Made by a program: the position numbers and the translations under genes. Positions 44,795 through 54,482 of a DNA stretch of 64,000 nt are shown here, in pieces (position 1 is the first letter of the stretch; each line of letters begins with the position of its first letter). Under the pieces are notes generated by a model, which ran no database searches, was not told where the DNA came from, and worked only from the letters and a program-made list of their open reading frames with translations. This stretch comes from an uncultured Acidobacteriaceae bacterium (GTDB lineage Bacteria; Acidobacteriota; Terriglobia; Terriglobales; Acidobacteriaceae). The DNA lies in contig CALFMO010000057.1 of NCBI GenBank assembly GCA_937879855.1, forward strand, positions 117,641 to 181,640. Direction: 5' to 3'.

Positions 44795-45538
44795 ATGACG
44801 CACACGACGCCTTCCAACTGTTACGACGACCGAGCACGAGCTCAGGCTTATGCTCAACTTGAGTTCGCCAATACGTATCACTTGGCATTCCGCGACCTGG
44901 CGGCGATATTTGCGGAGCACGTGAAAGGTAATCGGGCCCTGGATTTCGGCTGTGGTACGGGACGTTCAACACGATTCTTGAAACGCCTTGGATTCGAAGT
45001 GACGGGCATTGACATTGCGCCACCGATGATCGCAAAGGCGCGCGAAGTGGATGAAGCCGGCGATTATCGATTGATCAAAGATGGCGATTTCAGCAATCTG
45101 GAAACGGCCGAATACGAGGTTGTGCTGTCAGCCTTTACTTTCGACAACATTGCCGGATGGGATAGGAAGGTACGGTTGTTCCACGATCTGAGTCGACTGC
45201 TGGCTGGTTCAGGAAAGATCATCAATATCGTCTCAACGCCGGAAATTTACCGACATGAGTGGGCCTCGTTCTTGACAAGAGACTATCCAGAGAATCTGAC
45301 GGCAAAGACAGGCGACGTTGTGCGAATCCTCACTACTGATTTCCCCGACCGCCGTCCGGCGGAGGACATTCTGTGGACCGATGAGGACTACATGGAGGTT
45401 TATCGGCGCGCCGGTCTCAGTCTAGTTGCAAAGCACAAGCCGCTCGCCAGGGATGATGAACCTTATCCGTGGGTGAACGAGACGAGAATTGCGCCATGGG
45501 TCATATATGTTCTCGCAAAGACGCTGGATCCCAAATGA
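44795..45538 (+). CDS. SAM-dependent methyltransferase
   Basis: The 247-residue product has motif I ALDFGCGTGRSTRFL, acidic loop GIDIAPPMI and motif IV-like SAFTFDNIAG. It belongs to class I small-molecule methyltransferases. It follows GNAT 2 by 14 bp and overlaps the phzF-like gene by 4 bp (ATGA), so translation is coupled. Confidence 0.85.
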   Translation: MTHTTPSNCYDDRARAQAYAQLEFANTYHLAFRDLAAIFAEHVKGNRALDFGCGTGRSTRFLKRLGFEVTGIDIAPPMIAKAREVDEAGDYRLIKDGDFSNLETAEYEVVLSAFTFDNIAGWDRKVRLFHDLSRLLAGSGKIINIVSTPEIYRHEWASFLTRDYPENLTAKTGDVVRILTTDFPDRRPAEDILWTDEDYMEVYRRAGLSLVAKHKPLARDDEPYPWVNETRIAPWVIYVLAKTLDPK

Positions 45539-46335
45539 AGGCATTCATCATCGACGCGTTTACAGACAAGCCATTTAAGGGAAATCCGGCAGGCGTTTGC
45601 TTTGTCGAGGCGCCTCTCAGCGATCGGACCATGCTGCAGATAGCTCAGGAGTTAAACCTTTCGGAGACAGCGTTCATTTCAAGGCTCGATGCCAATGAGC
45701 AGTTTTCCATCAGGTATTTTTCACCCAAGATGGAGATCCCACTGTGTGGCCACGCCACTCTTGCTTCCGCCAAAGCGGTCTTCTCCGTAAGTCGCCTCTG
45801 TGCGGTTCATTTTAGAAACATCCAAAACCTCGACTTGGCTGTGCGAATCTCGCCGGATGGGATCTCTATGAGCTTTCCCGTGTACGAGACACATGCAGCT
45901 CAGGCCCCGCCCGCGCTCCTCCGCGCTTTGGGACTAACGTCGGTCCGCAACGTCGCGTACAACCGCGAGACGAAAATCCTGCTCTTGGAGGTAGCTGCAC
46001 CACATGAGTTGGCGAATCTGGAACCAGATTTCCCGGCGCTGTTGCGGTCGCATGATTCCATCAATGGTGTACTTGTCACAGCGCCTGCGAGCGGTGACGG
46101 CTACGACTTCCACTCGCGTTATTTTTGGCCCTGGAGTGGCACAAACGAAGACCCGGTAACCGGCGGCTCGCATACCTTCCTGGCGAAATACTGGTCGGAA
46201 CGGTTAGGCAAGACCAGGATGAAGTCGTTTCAAGCATCGCAGCGGTCGGGCTTCATGGATGTGGAGTTGGTTGACCGCAAAGTGCTCATCAGTAGTCAAG
46301 CCGTGATTGTCTTTCAAGGCGAGATCTCAGTGTGA
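45535..46335 (+). CDS. PhzF-family isomerase/epimerase
   Basis: The 266-residue product has the family's N-terminal half: IIDAFTDKPFKGNPAGVCFV, the catalytic Glu in ELNLSETAFI and the symmetric IPLCGHATLASA. A second half contains PVTGGSHTFLAKYW. PhzF-like enzymes act as epimerases or isomerases on chorismate-derived or amino acid substrates. It is the last intact gene of the train. Confidence 0.88.
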   Translation: MKAFIIDAFTDKPFKGNPAGVCFVEAPLSDRTMLQIAQELNLSETAFISRLDANEQFSIRYFSPKMEIPLCGHATLASAKAVFSVSRLCAVHFRNIQNLDLAVRISPDGISMSFPVYETHAAQAPPALLRALGLTSVRNVAYNRETKILLLEVAAPHELANLEPDFPALLRSHDSINGVLVTAPASGDGYDFHSRYFWPWSGTNEDPVTGGSHTFLAKYWSERLGKTRMKSFQASQRSGFMDVELVDRKVLISSQAVIVFQGEISV

Positions 46336-46336
46336 C

Positions 46337-46621
46337 CAGCTGCGGTCGAAAGCCGATGTCATCCAATACGTAAAGGACTCGTTCGCATATCTTCATCGCG
46401 CATGGGCAACCATCGACGACAAGAACATTGGTTATCCACAGTGCCCCGATCTCGCCAATGCCAAAGGGGACGGCGAAGCGTCTCGGTCTCGCCGTGCAAG
46501 CTCTGCCCCATACTTTGACCACTGCGGGCAGATAGTGGAGTACTTGACTCATACGAAGCCTGGGGAGCTTCGCTCACTTTCGATTGGACTTCTGCGGAAG
46601 TTCCGCGACCTTGGTCACTAA
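46337..46621 (+). pseudogene. DinB-like domain remnant with two opposing frameshifts
   Basis: Frame 0 reads KADVIQYVKDSFAYLHRAW and later FDHCGQIVEYL, both typical of DinB/YfiT-like proteins. The middle (GTAKRLGLAVQALPHT) is in the +1 frame, so one base was gained near 46468 and one lost near 46515. The N-terminus is missing. It is a degraded remnant directly after phzF. Confidence 0.6.
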
Positions 46622-46654
46622 CGCGTCTCTGCAGCCAGCCTCTAAAATCTCGAC

Positions 46655-47401
46655 ATGACGTTGGACTCGTTGCTCTTGAGCAAGGATCCGGAGGTGATGC
46701 GTGTGATCCGGCCCACGCTCGAGCAATTATCGATAGAAGTGGAGGTCTGCAACGAAGCGCGGGCAGGCGCCAATATTCTAATCTCCGACAAGTTCGACGC
46801 GGTGATTGTCGATTGCGACGATCTCAATGGGGGCATGGCAATTCTACAGGGTCTGCGCAAGACTCCCAGCAATAAGAACTCGGTTGCGTTTGCCATTCTC
46901 AATGGAAAAAGAACGACCACCCAGCAAGCTTTTGACATGGGCGCCAATTTCGTTTTGCAGAAACCGATCAGCGCTCTGAATGCGTCCCGCTGCTTTCATG
47001 CGGCCTTGAATTTCATGGTCAAGGAGCGCCGGCGCTACTTCCGCCAGCCGGTAAAGATGCTGGTCAAGGTCGTACTCGAAGGAAAAACCTTGAATGCTAC
47101 CAGCACGAATATCAGCGAAGGCGGCATTGCTCTCATGCTCCGGGAAGCACTGCCCAAAGGATCTTCGCCCCGTCTGAAATTCTCCCTGCCCGGCAAGGAC
47201 GTTCACCTCGAAGTCGAAGCTGCGGTCGCTTGGGTCGACGTCAAGGGCCTCGCCGGATTCCGCTTCAAAGATGTTCCTCAGAAATTACAGGAAGAGCTCG
47301 AAAACTGGCTCGACGAACAGATGGAAAAAGAATTTCCCGGGGCCAAAGAGAAAATGGCGGCGGCAGAGGCCGCAGCTCGTACTACTAATCCTCAGAATTA
47401 A
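46655..47401 (+). CDS. Receiver-like plus PilZ domain protein
   Basis: This 248-residue protein has an N-terminal receiver-like domain, atypical in its first acidic pocket (LLLSKDPEV) but keeping an Asp (AVIVDCDD) and Lys (VLQKPIS). A C-terminal PilZ domain carries the cyclic-di-GMP motifs RRRYFRQP (RxxxR) and TNISEGGIAL (NxSxxG). It should bind cyclic-di-GMP. A basic/acidic tail follows. It is a plausible effector for the cyclases in this window. Confidence 0.9.
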   Translation: MTLDSLLLSKDPEVMRVIRPTLEQLSIEVEVCNEARAGANILISDKFDAVIVDCDDLNGGMAILQGLRKTPSNKNSVAFAILNGKRTTTQQAFDMGANFVLQKPISALNASRCFHAALNFMVKERRRYFRQPVKMLVKVVLEGKTLNATSTNISEGGIALMLREALPKGSSPRLKFSLPGKDVHLEVEAAVAWVDVKGLAGFRFKDVPQKLQEELENWLDEQMEKEFPGAKEKMAAAEAAARTTNPQN

Positions 47402-47524
47402 GACTTCCTTCAACTCTCACACAATCACTGCGCCACTCCGGCCTGCTCGCCAGTATCTTACTTTGGACTTGCGCGCATCTGTACACGTGGCAATCTGGAA
47501 GATCATTTCCTGCAGGAGGACGCC

Positions 47525-47773
47525 ATGATAACCAACGACTTCCGCATTGCCAAAGTACAAAAAACGCTGCGCTGGTTTGAGGAAGATATCCCGCTGCTGA
47601 ATATGCGGGTGAAAGAGCTATCGAAAGAGCGACAGGAGTCGGCGCGGCAATTCGCGGCAGCTGTAATCAATCAGACCCGCGCCGAGCTGGAACGATTGCT
47701 GCAACAGCAGAGCCACGACCACTTTCACGACCTGCATGATTCTGCCGGGACGCCCTGCGAACCAGCAGATTAG
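47525..47773 (+). CDS. Small coiled-coil hypothetical protein
   Basis: This 82-residue protein has a strong AGGAGG ribosome binding site 5 bp before ATG. It is predicted mostly helical, with a charged coiled-coil-like middle (KELSKERQESARQ) and a His-rich HDHFHDLHD patch near the end. No family is recognised. It could share a transcript with the PilZ gene. Confidence 0.6.
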   Translation: MITNDFRIAKVQKTLRWFEEDIPLLNMRVKELSKERQESARQFAAAVINQTRAELERLLQQQSHDHFHDLHDSAGTPCEPAD

Positions 47774-47798
47774 CAATTGTGAATCCCGAAAACGTGAG

Positions 47799-48710
47799 TT
47801 AGAGAGACGATCCAGCCGCGGCCTCGGCGCCGACGGCCGTGGCGACGGTCCGGTCCACAGTAGGGAAGGTCACTTCCTCCCACAGTGTCTTGTCCCGCAA
47901 AATACGAGAGACCAGGGCCGTATGCATGGCGTGCCCGGCGCGATCGGCGAAGACGTTGCCCAAAATCTGCTTTCCTAACAGCGCCAAGTCGCCGACCAGG
48001 TCCAGCACTTTATGGCGGACAAACTCGTCGGGGAAGCGCAGCGGCCCGTTCTCAATGCCATCGCGGGTGAGCACAATGCAATTCTCCCGCGAGGCGCCGC
48101 GAATCAAACCCATATTTCGCATTGCCTGTTCGTCCTGTCGTGAACCAAACGTGCGCGCCGCAGCAATGTGCCGCAGATAACTTCCGTTGGTCAGCTCCAC
48201 TTTGAAAGTTTCTTTGCCGATCAGAGGATGGGGGAAATTGATCGAATAGGAAACACAATACGTATCAGACGGATAGACCGCGATGAACTTGTTCCCTTCG
48301 CGCATCTCGACCTGGCGCCGAATCCTTAAGTATTTGCGCGGACGGCGTTGCTTGCGGATGCCCGCCTTTTGAATCATCTCGACAAAGGGCCGGGCGCTGC
48401 CGTCGAGGATGGGAAGTTCGAGGTTGTCGAGCTCGACAATCGCATTATCAATGCCCATGCCGATGAAGGCCGAAAGCACGTGCTCCGTGGTGGAAATGAG
48501 GACGCCTTTCTTCATAAGGCTGGTGGCATAACTGACGCGCGCCACATTCCGGCTGATTGCTTCGATTTCAAAACCGTCGAGGTCCGTGCGCCGGAACACT
48601 ATGCCAGTGCCCGAGGGCGCCGGCAGGATACGCATGGCCACGGGAGCGCCGCTGTGCAAGCCTAGGCCGCTGCACTCCACCGCGGAGCGGATTGTCTGCT
48701 CTGGGGTCAA
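47799..48710 (-). CDS. lpxC: UDP-3-O-acyl-N-acetylglucosamine deacetylase
   Basis: LpxC catalyses the committed step of lipid A synthesis, supporting a Gram-negative outer membrane. The 303-residue product has the zinc ligands in TTEHVLSA and RHKVLDLVGDLALLG, and the later AGHAMHTAL segment. Catalytic Glu/His positions are intact. No other lipid A gene is adjacent. Confidence 0.95.
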   Translation of the reverse strand: MTPEQTIRSAVECSGLGLHSGAPVAMRILPAPSGTGIVFRRTDLDGFEIEAISRNVARVSYATSLMKKGVLISTTEHVLSAFIGMGIDNAIVELDNLELPILDGSARPFVEMIQKAGIRKQRRPRKYLRIRRQVEMREGNKFIAVYPSDTYCVSYSINFPHPLIGKETFKVELTNGSYLRHIAAARTFGSRQDEQAMRNMGLIRGASRENCIVLTRDGIENGPLRFPDEFVRHKVLDLVGDLALLGKQILGNVFADRAGHAMHTALVSRILRDKTLWEEVTFPTVDRTVATAVGAEAAAGSSL

Positions 48711-48762
48711 GAAGAATCGCTTTAGTGAATGGTGTAGATTACGCCAGAGTTGAGAAAGTTGT

Positions 48763-48782
48763 CTGTGGCAAAAAAGCCACAG
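48763..48782. promoter_or_regulatory. Hairpin upstream of lpxC
   Basis: CTGTGGC-AAAAAA-GCCACAG is a perfect 7-bp stem with an A6 loop, 53-72 bp before the lpxC start. It may sit in the lpxC leader or promoter. The function is unknown. Confidence 0.4.
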
Positions 48783-48958
48783 TAAATGTCCGAAGCGCCT
48801 CTCGGGGGGACTCCCAATGGCCCGTCAGATACAATGGTATTTCCATTAAAATAAACGACTTACTCTGACGTTGCTATTTTCAGATGGCGCATGAGTTGAG
48901 TTGCCAACAATGCAAATAGCAGTTACTTTTGTTTACTCTGCGGATCCGGGCTGGGCGT

Positions 48959-49822
48959 TTACCGCTTTGCCTTCCCAGAAGCTTTATTCGGGTTGTAGCC
49001 GGACTTGGGATCGAACATCGCCTCGTCCAGACCTTGGTTGATCGTCACCGAGTTGAGGAAGCGCTGGCTGGCCATATCCCCGTTGAAATAGCGGGTCAGA
49101 TTATAAGGGCACATCACACCGGAAACGGGTCGGTAGTTCTCGTAAATTTCTTCTTCGAGATTTTTCTGCCTGTCGACCGGGTCGCGCCACGAGAACGCCT
49201 TCTTAACCGGCAAATGCGTGTCGTTGTCGAAATACAGGTCCACGCTCTCGTTCTGTGCATTGATCACCGTAATCTGAGTTGCGGGATGTTGCGCAGCCAC
49301 CGCCATGCCAACGTACAGAAGCACAACGCCGGGATTGTTGATCCAGGTGCGAAGAACAGTATCCAGCGAAAAGTGGCGGCGACGTAGGTAGTCGTCCAGA
49401 TCTTTTTGCTCAATGGGACGCGGGCCTTTGTAAGTGATTTCCCATGCCCGGTTGCCCACGTAGAGTTCTGCAATGTCTCGTTCTTTGGTGATTTCCACCC
49501 GCTCCTTGTCAGGAAATTCGGTGAAACTCCAAAACAGTGCGCCTTCTCCATTGGGTCGGCCGTTGTGGAAACTGTAGCCGCGTCCCTGTTGCTCGCGGTC
49601 GCGAATGGTGAGATAAGCCTGTCCGCCCAGAGCTTGGATGCCCTGCTCGACTACGGCTCGTGCCTTGCGCGCGTCTTCCTGTTCCGGAGAAATCGCGGGC
49701 CCCGTCTTACTGGCGTCTTGGGCCGTTTGGGACGGCGCTGAAGGGGCCGGATTCTGCGGCTGCCCCAATGCATAGCAGCAACCCGAACACACCAAAACCA
49801 GGATGGGAAGAAATTGTTTCAT
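48959..49822 (-). CDS. Exported LolA-like/outer-membrane lipoprotein-sorting domain protein
   Basis: From ATG 49822 (AAGGA just before it) the 287-residue product starts with a signal peptide. A Pro-rich linker and a beta domain follow, with EQGIQALGGQAYLTIRDREQ, RVEITKERDIAELYVGNRAW and LPVKKAFSWRDP. This resembles the LolA/LolB-like or outer-membrane lipoprotein-sorting fold. A specific partner is not identifiable. A longer frame upstream adds 35 unlikely residues. Confidence 0.7.
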   Translation of the reverse strand: MKQFLPILVLVCSGCCYALGQPQNPAPSAPSQTAQDASKTGPAISPEQEDARKARAVVEQGIQALGGQAYLTIRDREQQGRGYSFHNGRPNGEGALFWSFTEFPDKERVEITKERDIAELYVGNRAWEITYKGPRPIEQKDLDDYLRRRHFSLDTVLRTWINNPGVVLLYVGMAVAAQHPATQITVINAQNESVDLYFDNDTHLPVKKAFSWRDPVDRQKNLEEEIYENYRPVSGVMCPYNLTRYFNGDMASQRFLNSVTINQGLDEAMFDPKSGYNPNKASGKAKR

Positions 49823-49975
49823 TCCTTGAGGGAGTGAGCTTGCAATCAGAATTGTAGCGTTTCCTGTGGACTTTCTGCCCGCGGCTGTGAAGGCTCCTCT
49901 CCTTGCTTGGATGCAAGAAACAGCCAAATTGCAAGCCCAAGCGCAGCGGTTTTATTAGGCTTTTCTAGCCCTTAA

Positions 49976-50758
49976 TTACCCCACCAGCACCGCTCCGCCG
50001 TTCACGTTGAACACTTCCCCAGTAATAAACCCGGCGTGCTCGGTGCACAGGAACAGCACCGGGGCTGCAATCTCCTCTGGCGTACCCACACGACCAAGGG
50101 GAATCGCGCGGCGAATCGCGTCGCCGCTCTTCGCATCTTTAAGCGCCGCCGCGCTCATGTCGGTATCAACCCAGCCGGGAGCGACGCAATTCACGTAGAT
50201 GCCCGCGGACGCAAGTTCACTGGACAAACTCTTGGTCATGCTGATAAGGGCGCCCTTGGTCGCAGAATAGTCGCAATGAAACGCCTCCCCCCGCTGGCCG
50301 CTCGTAGAACTGATCAGCACGATGTGTCCGGCTGCGCCATGCTTCCGAGGCTGTGATTTCATCTGCGCGACCGCATGTTTCGCCAGGCCGAACACTCCGT
50401 CGAGATTAATGGACAAAGTGGACCGCCACTGCTCGTCGGACATGCGCTCGATGGGCACGTCATCAGGCGGCCACACTCCATGGTTGGCGACGAGAATGTC
50501 GAGCCGGCCAAAATGCCGGACCGACTCGTCTACTAACGCATGCGCCGCCTCCGGATTATTCAAATCAGATGCAATGGGATGGCACGCCTTCGCGCCACAT
50601 TCTTTGGCGAGAGTCTCGGCCTGGGCGCGGGCGCTGCGATAACTGAAGGCCACCTTGGCCCCAGACGCCGCAAACATTCGCACCGTCGCCGCCCCGATGC
50701 CGCGCGAACCGCCAGATATGAGAGCAACTTTACCCGAGAGAGAAAGAGGAATCGACAT
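49976..50758 (-). CDS. Short-chain dehydrogenase/reductase (FabG-like)
   Basis: This 260-residue classical SDR has the cofactor motif SGGSRGIG, NAG-equivalent ANHG, catalytic Ser in LISSTSG and YSATKGALISM (Tyr and Lys). The C-terminus has VNGGAVL. It is related to 3-oxoacyl-ACP reductases, but the substrate is uncertain. The nearest genes on the same strand are the LolA-like gene (downstream) and the large signalling protein (upstream). Confidence 0.9.
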   Translation of the reverse strand: MSIPLSLSGKVALISGGSRGIGAATVRMFAASGAKVAFSYRSARAQAETLAKECGAKACHPIASDLNNPEAAHALVDESVRHFGRLDILVANHGVWPPDDVPIERMSDEQWRSTLSINLDGVFGLAKHAVAQMKSQPRKHGAAGHIVLISSTSGQRGEAFHCDYSATKGALISMTKSLSSELASAGIYVNCVAPGWVDTDMSAAALKDAKSGDAIRRAIPLGRVGTPEEIAAPVLFLCTEHAGFITGEVFNVNGGAVLVG

Positions 50759-50806
50759 AGCAGACTAGTTTCCGGTTTCCCGCCTGGGGTTGCAAGTGGG
50801 GCCCGG

Positions 50807-53800
50807 TCAGTCTCCAGTGCCGGAAGACAAGCGTTCCGATTTCAGCCCGCGGAGAAGCAGGCGCACCAGCATGCCATCGAAGCGCGTTCCGCTCATCTTC
50901 GAAAGCTCGTCCAGAGCCTGTTCCGGAGTTCGGGCGGCAGCGAACGATTGCTCGGTCACCATGTTGGCATAGGCATCGGTCAGGCCAATGATGCGCGCCC
51001 ACAGGGGAATCTCCTCGCCCCGTAAGCCGTCGGGATAGCCCGAGCCGTCGAAACGTTCGTGATGATGGTCGATCGCTTCCCGCATCATGTTGCTGTGAGG
51101 GATGGTGCCGACAATCTCCGCGCTCACGCGCGGATGCAGTTTGACTAGTTGAAATTCGTCATCGCTTAGCGGGCCCGGTTTGTTGAGGATACGTTCCGGA
51201 ATAAAAATCTTTCCGACATCGTGCACCCGGGCGGCATAAACCAGATCAGCCGTCTCTTCAGAAGAAAGCCCAAGAGCCCGCGCGATCACCTCCGTATAGC
51301 GCGCTACCAGGTCGCCATGACCGGCGGTCTGCAATTCACGAGATTCGGCCGCCCGGTTGAGGGATTCGATCGCTTCCTTCAGCAGCGGGACGTTGCACTC
51401 CTTCTCTCCGCCGCAAAGCTTGTAGAGGGTTGAAGTCAACTCCTCGATATGCTCAGGTCCAGTTTGTTCGCGTTGCAGAAACCCTTCGATGTAGGCCGAG
51501 ATTTGCTGTCGTTGCCGCGCGAAGTCCTGGCCCTCGACATATTCCTGCGCCGTCGAGACAGAATTTCCTCCCGAGCGCTTGGAGACATACATACCGGCAT
51601 CCGCCACGCGGATGATGTCTTCGATCGAAAATCCGTGCATGGGAAAACTGGCCACGCCGAAGCTTCCCGTTATGTGATGTTCACTCAGCATGGGATCGCT
51701 GGCCAGCCACTGGCGCAAGCGTTCGGCCAGCACCTGAGCCTGTTCGGCGCCGGTCTCGGGCATCAGCACGATGAACTCGTCGCCGCCGTAGCGGGCAACC
51801 ACGTTCGATTGCCGAGACTTTTGCTCGAGCAATCGCCCCACGCGCGCCAGTACCAGGTCGCCCTCGAAATGCCCCATGGTGTCGTTGACCTCTTTGAATT
51901 TGTCGAGGTCGATGAGCACCACGGAGAAAGGTCTTCCCGAACGCGAAGCTCGTTTCCATTCGGCAGAGAGCGCTTCCCAGAAGAAGCGGCGTGTCTTGAT
52001 TCCCGTCAGCCCGTCAGTAATGGACTGCTGCTGCAGCTTCTGGAAGACGAAAGCATTGTGCAACGCAGTGGCCAGCAGGTCGGCCAGCGTATTGAGGATC
52101 AGCACATCCTGAGGAGAAAACGCATTCTCGTTGCGGCTCTCAATGTTGAGCACGCCCAGCAACGACTCGCCATACGTAATGGGAATGCAAAGGATCGCGC
52201 GAGAATCCGGAAGAATTCCCGTCAGGTTGCCGGGCAACGCATGTTGTACCAGCGCGCGCTCACCGGTGCGGGCCACGCGGCCCAGAATGCCCGTTCCGAG
52301 CGGGATACGCTTGCCCACGGAGTGCGCCGTCGCCCCAGCTTCGGCCTTGATCTCGATCTCTTTGGTTCCATAGTCGAGCAAGCCGATGCCAATGTGATCG
52401 AAACTGAAATTCTTCTGAATTTCTCCCACAATCTGGCTCAACATGTGCATCGGATCGTCACTGGAGATCGCAGTCCGCGACACGTTGTTGAGGAACGCAA
52501 GTTGGCGCGAACGCCGCTGCTCATCGGCAAACAGCCGTGCATTCTCTACCGCGACCGAAACCTGCCCGGCTGCCGTCGCCAGCACATCCAGGTCGCGCTG
52601 TTCGAAGACGAATTCGCGATCGGGATTCATCGCCACCATCACTCCAGCGGGCTTGTTGCTCAAGAAAATCGGCACTGCGATCAGGCACTTGGCCGGACGG
52701 TCAGGGATATGGCTTATGCCTAGCTTCTTGCGCGTAGCCTCGAGGTCGGAGCGGATCAGCAACGGTTCGCCCGTACGAATCACGTATTCGCTGAAAGCAT
52801 TTCTCAGTTCGCGAGTGCGCTTGGGTAGAACTCGATTCCCTCTGATCTCGAGTTCGAAGCGGAGTTCTTCTCCCTCCTGGAATGCGATGTAGAAGTGACT
52901 GGTATCAAAAATCTGCCCCAGTTCAACCTGGATGGTGCGCATGATCTCGTCCTGATCCAGGCGCGAACTGATTGCCTTTCCAATCTCGGTTAGCAGTTCA
53001 TACTCCTTCGTTCGGCGGTGGGCGTCGTGACTCACCACATAATTTTCGAGGGTCAACCCCAACTGCAGTGCCAGGCCCACCATCAGCCGCGGGCCGGACG
53101 AACCGAAGGCTCGGCGTTCCGCATGCGGAAACAGAATCACGCCAAAATTGTGCTCGCGCGTCTGCAGACTCACCGCGGTCAGATTGCGGACTTCCGCTTC
53201 AGTGAGAATTCTCTTGAACTCCGCGAAAGTCCCTGTAGAAGTCACGGGCAGCGGTTCAGGCATCTCTGCCAGGTGCTGCACCGTGAAGATTCCACTGCGG
53301 CGGTAAGCCAGTTCGGACAGATAATCTCCGGCCCCACTTTTCTCCAGCGCCTCCAAGAATCCGGGAGAAAAACCATGTTGTACCGACGGCAGCAGCCCGC
53401 GCCAGCGTTCTGTAATGAAGATGGCGGCGCGCCCCATGGGCAGTGCACTGCGCAAGCGCTCCAGCGCAGCCTGCATGCTGGGCACGAGGTCGTCGGCAAA
53501 AAGCAACCGTCGCGGGTCCACACCCAAAGTCGAGAGAGCCAGCGTATTTTCTTGCACCGCGTTGCGCTGGTTTTCAAACAGCACCATCACCATGGCAATG
53601 CCCAGCAGCATCTGCGGCACCGGACCAAACAAACGGCTGGCGTTGCCAAACATCTCTGTCCACCCGTTCTGCAGTTGCCCAACGCCCATCAACACGGCCC
53701 AAAAGGCCAGCGACACGGCGAGCACCCAAAAGGCCAGCGATTTGCGGCGGTGGCTATTCAGGTAGAAGACCGCCGAGCAATAAAGCAGGATCGCTGCCAG

Positions 53801-54187
53801 GCCTAGCCCCAACCGAATCGCGGGCTGCACGTCGGGCCGGAAGACGCCATTCACGATGTGTCCGCGCAGCGTCAGACCGGCGAGCAATACGCCAAACCCC
53901 GCAACCGCCGCGTCGTACCAGCGGAAGTGATACGAATCCCGCATTAGCCGCGTCGAAACGAAAATGCACAAGGCCATCGCGACCAGGAAAAGCTCGCTTA
54001 CAAAAAATGCCAGGGAAGATTTCGGAAAGGTGTCGAGAACGTAGTGCAGCGAGTAGGCAGCCCAGGCCAGTTGCCACGCGCGGAAATAGGGCTGCCGGCT
54101 TTGCTCGTGCAGATAAGTGAATACGAGAAAGAGCAGTACCGAGACAAAACCCGGAATTAAAACCGCCGTAATAAAAACACTGTTCAT
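50807..54187 (-). CDS. 7TM-GAF-GAF-GAF-GGDEF-HD-GYP signalling protein
   Basis: The 1126-residue product has about seven N-terminal transmembrane helices (1-210) followed by three GAF-like sensory domains. A GGDEF domain has the active site YGGDEF near residue 801-805, and an HD-GYP phosphodiesterase has HDVGK near 989 and HHHERFDGSGYP near 1038-1049. The RxxD inhibitory site upstream of GGDEF reads RQSN, so feedback inhibition may be lost. Both cyclase and phosphodiesterase motifs look intact, so it could be bifunctional for cyclic-di-GMP. ATG 54187 is used; GTG 54226 is an alternative. Confidence 0.9.
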   Translation of the reverse strand: MNSVFITAVLIPGFVSVLLFLVFTYLHEQSRQPYFRAWQLAWAAYSLHYVLDTFPKSSLAFFVSELFLVAMALCIFVSTRLMRDSYHFRWYDAAVAGFGVLLAGLTLRGHIVNGVFRPDVQPAIRLGLGLAAILLYCSAVFYLNSHRRKSLAFWVLAVSLAFWAVLMGVGQLQNGWTEMFGNASRLFGPVPQMLLGIAMVMVLFENQRNAVQENTLALSTLGVDPRRLLFADDLVPSMQAALERLRSALPMGRAAIFITERWRGLLPSVQHGFSPGFLEALEKSGAGDYLSELAYRRSGIFTVQHLAEMPEPLPVTSTGTFAEFKRILTEAEVRNLTAVSLQTREHNFGVILFPHAERRAFGSSGPRLMVGLALQLGLTLENYVVSHDAHRRTKEYELLTEIGKAISSRLDQDEIMRTIQVELGQIFDTSHFYIAFQEGEELRFELEIRGNRVLPKRTRELRNAFSEYVIRTGEPLLIRSDLEATRKKLGISHIPDRPAKCLIAVPIFLSNKPAGVMVAMNPDREFVFEQRDLDVLATAAGQVSVAVENARLFADEQRRSRQLAFLNNVSRTAISSDDPMHMLSQIVGEIQKNFSFDHIGIGLLDYGTKEIEIKAEAGATAHSVGKRIPLGTGILGRVARTGERALVQHALPGNLTGILPDSRAILCIPITYGESLLGVLNIESRNENAFSPQDVLILNTLADLLATALHNAFVFQKLQQQSITDGLTGIKTRRFFWEALSAEWKRASRSGRPFSVVLIDLDKFKEVNDTMGHFEGDLVLARVGRLLEQKSRQSNVVARYGGDEFIVLMPETGAEQAQVLAERLRQWLASDPMLSEHHITGSFGVASFPMHGFSIEDIIRVADAGMYVSKRSGGNSVSTAQEYVEGQDFARQRQQISAYIEGFLQREQTGPEHIEELTSTLYKLCGGEKECNVPLLKEAIESLNRAAESRELQTAGHGDLVARYTEVIARALGLSSEETADLVYAARVHDVGKIFIPERILNKPGPLSDDEFQLVKLHPRVSAEIVGTIPHSNMMREAIDHHHERFDGSGYPDGLRGEEIPLWARIIGLTDAYANMVTEQSFAAARTPEQALDELSKMSGTRFDGMLVRLLLRGLKSERLSSGTGD

Positions 54188-54482
54188 AGGGTCGGTGAAG
54201 ACACCTCTGGCCAAACTTCCTGGCACAGTTTCGGGGGGAAACAGTATCCCAATGTTTTCACATCAAGCCCCCGGAGCACAACAGGATTTAGGTACAGCGC
54301 CGCTTACGATAGTTTTTGAAATCAAAGGGTTGCATGCAATATCGTTCAGGCGGCTGGCTTGACGATGGTTTTGGCTGCCCGTACCATCGAAGGTCAATCG
54401 AATCTTCAAAGAATAGTGGCTCCCGCGGCCGAATCGTGTCGGGGACACAGGGACCGAACGCGGCTTTCTTCCTAAAGACTTT

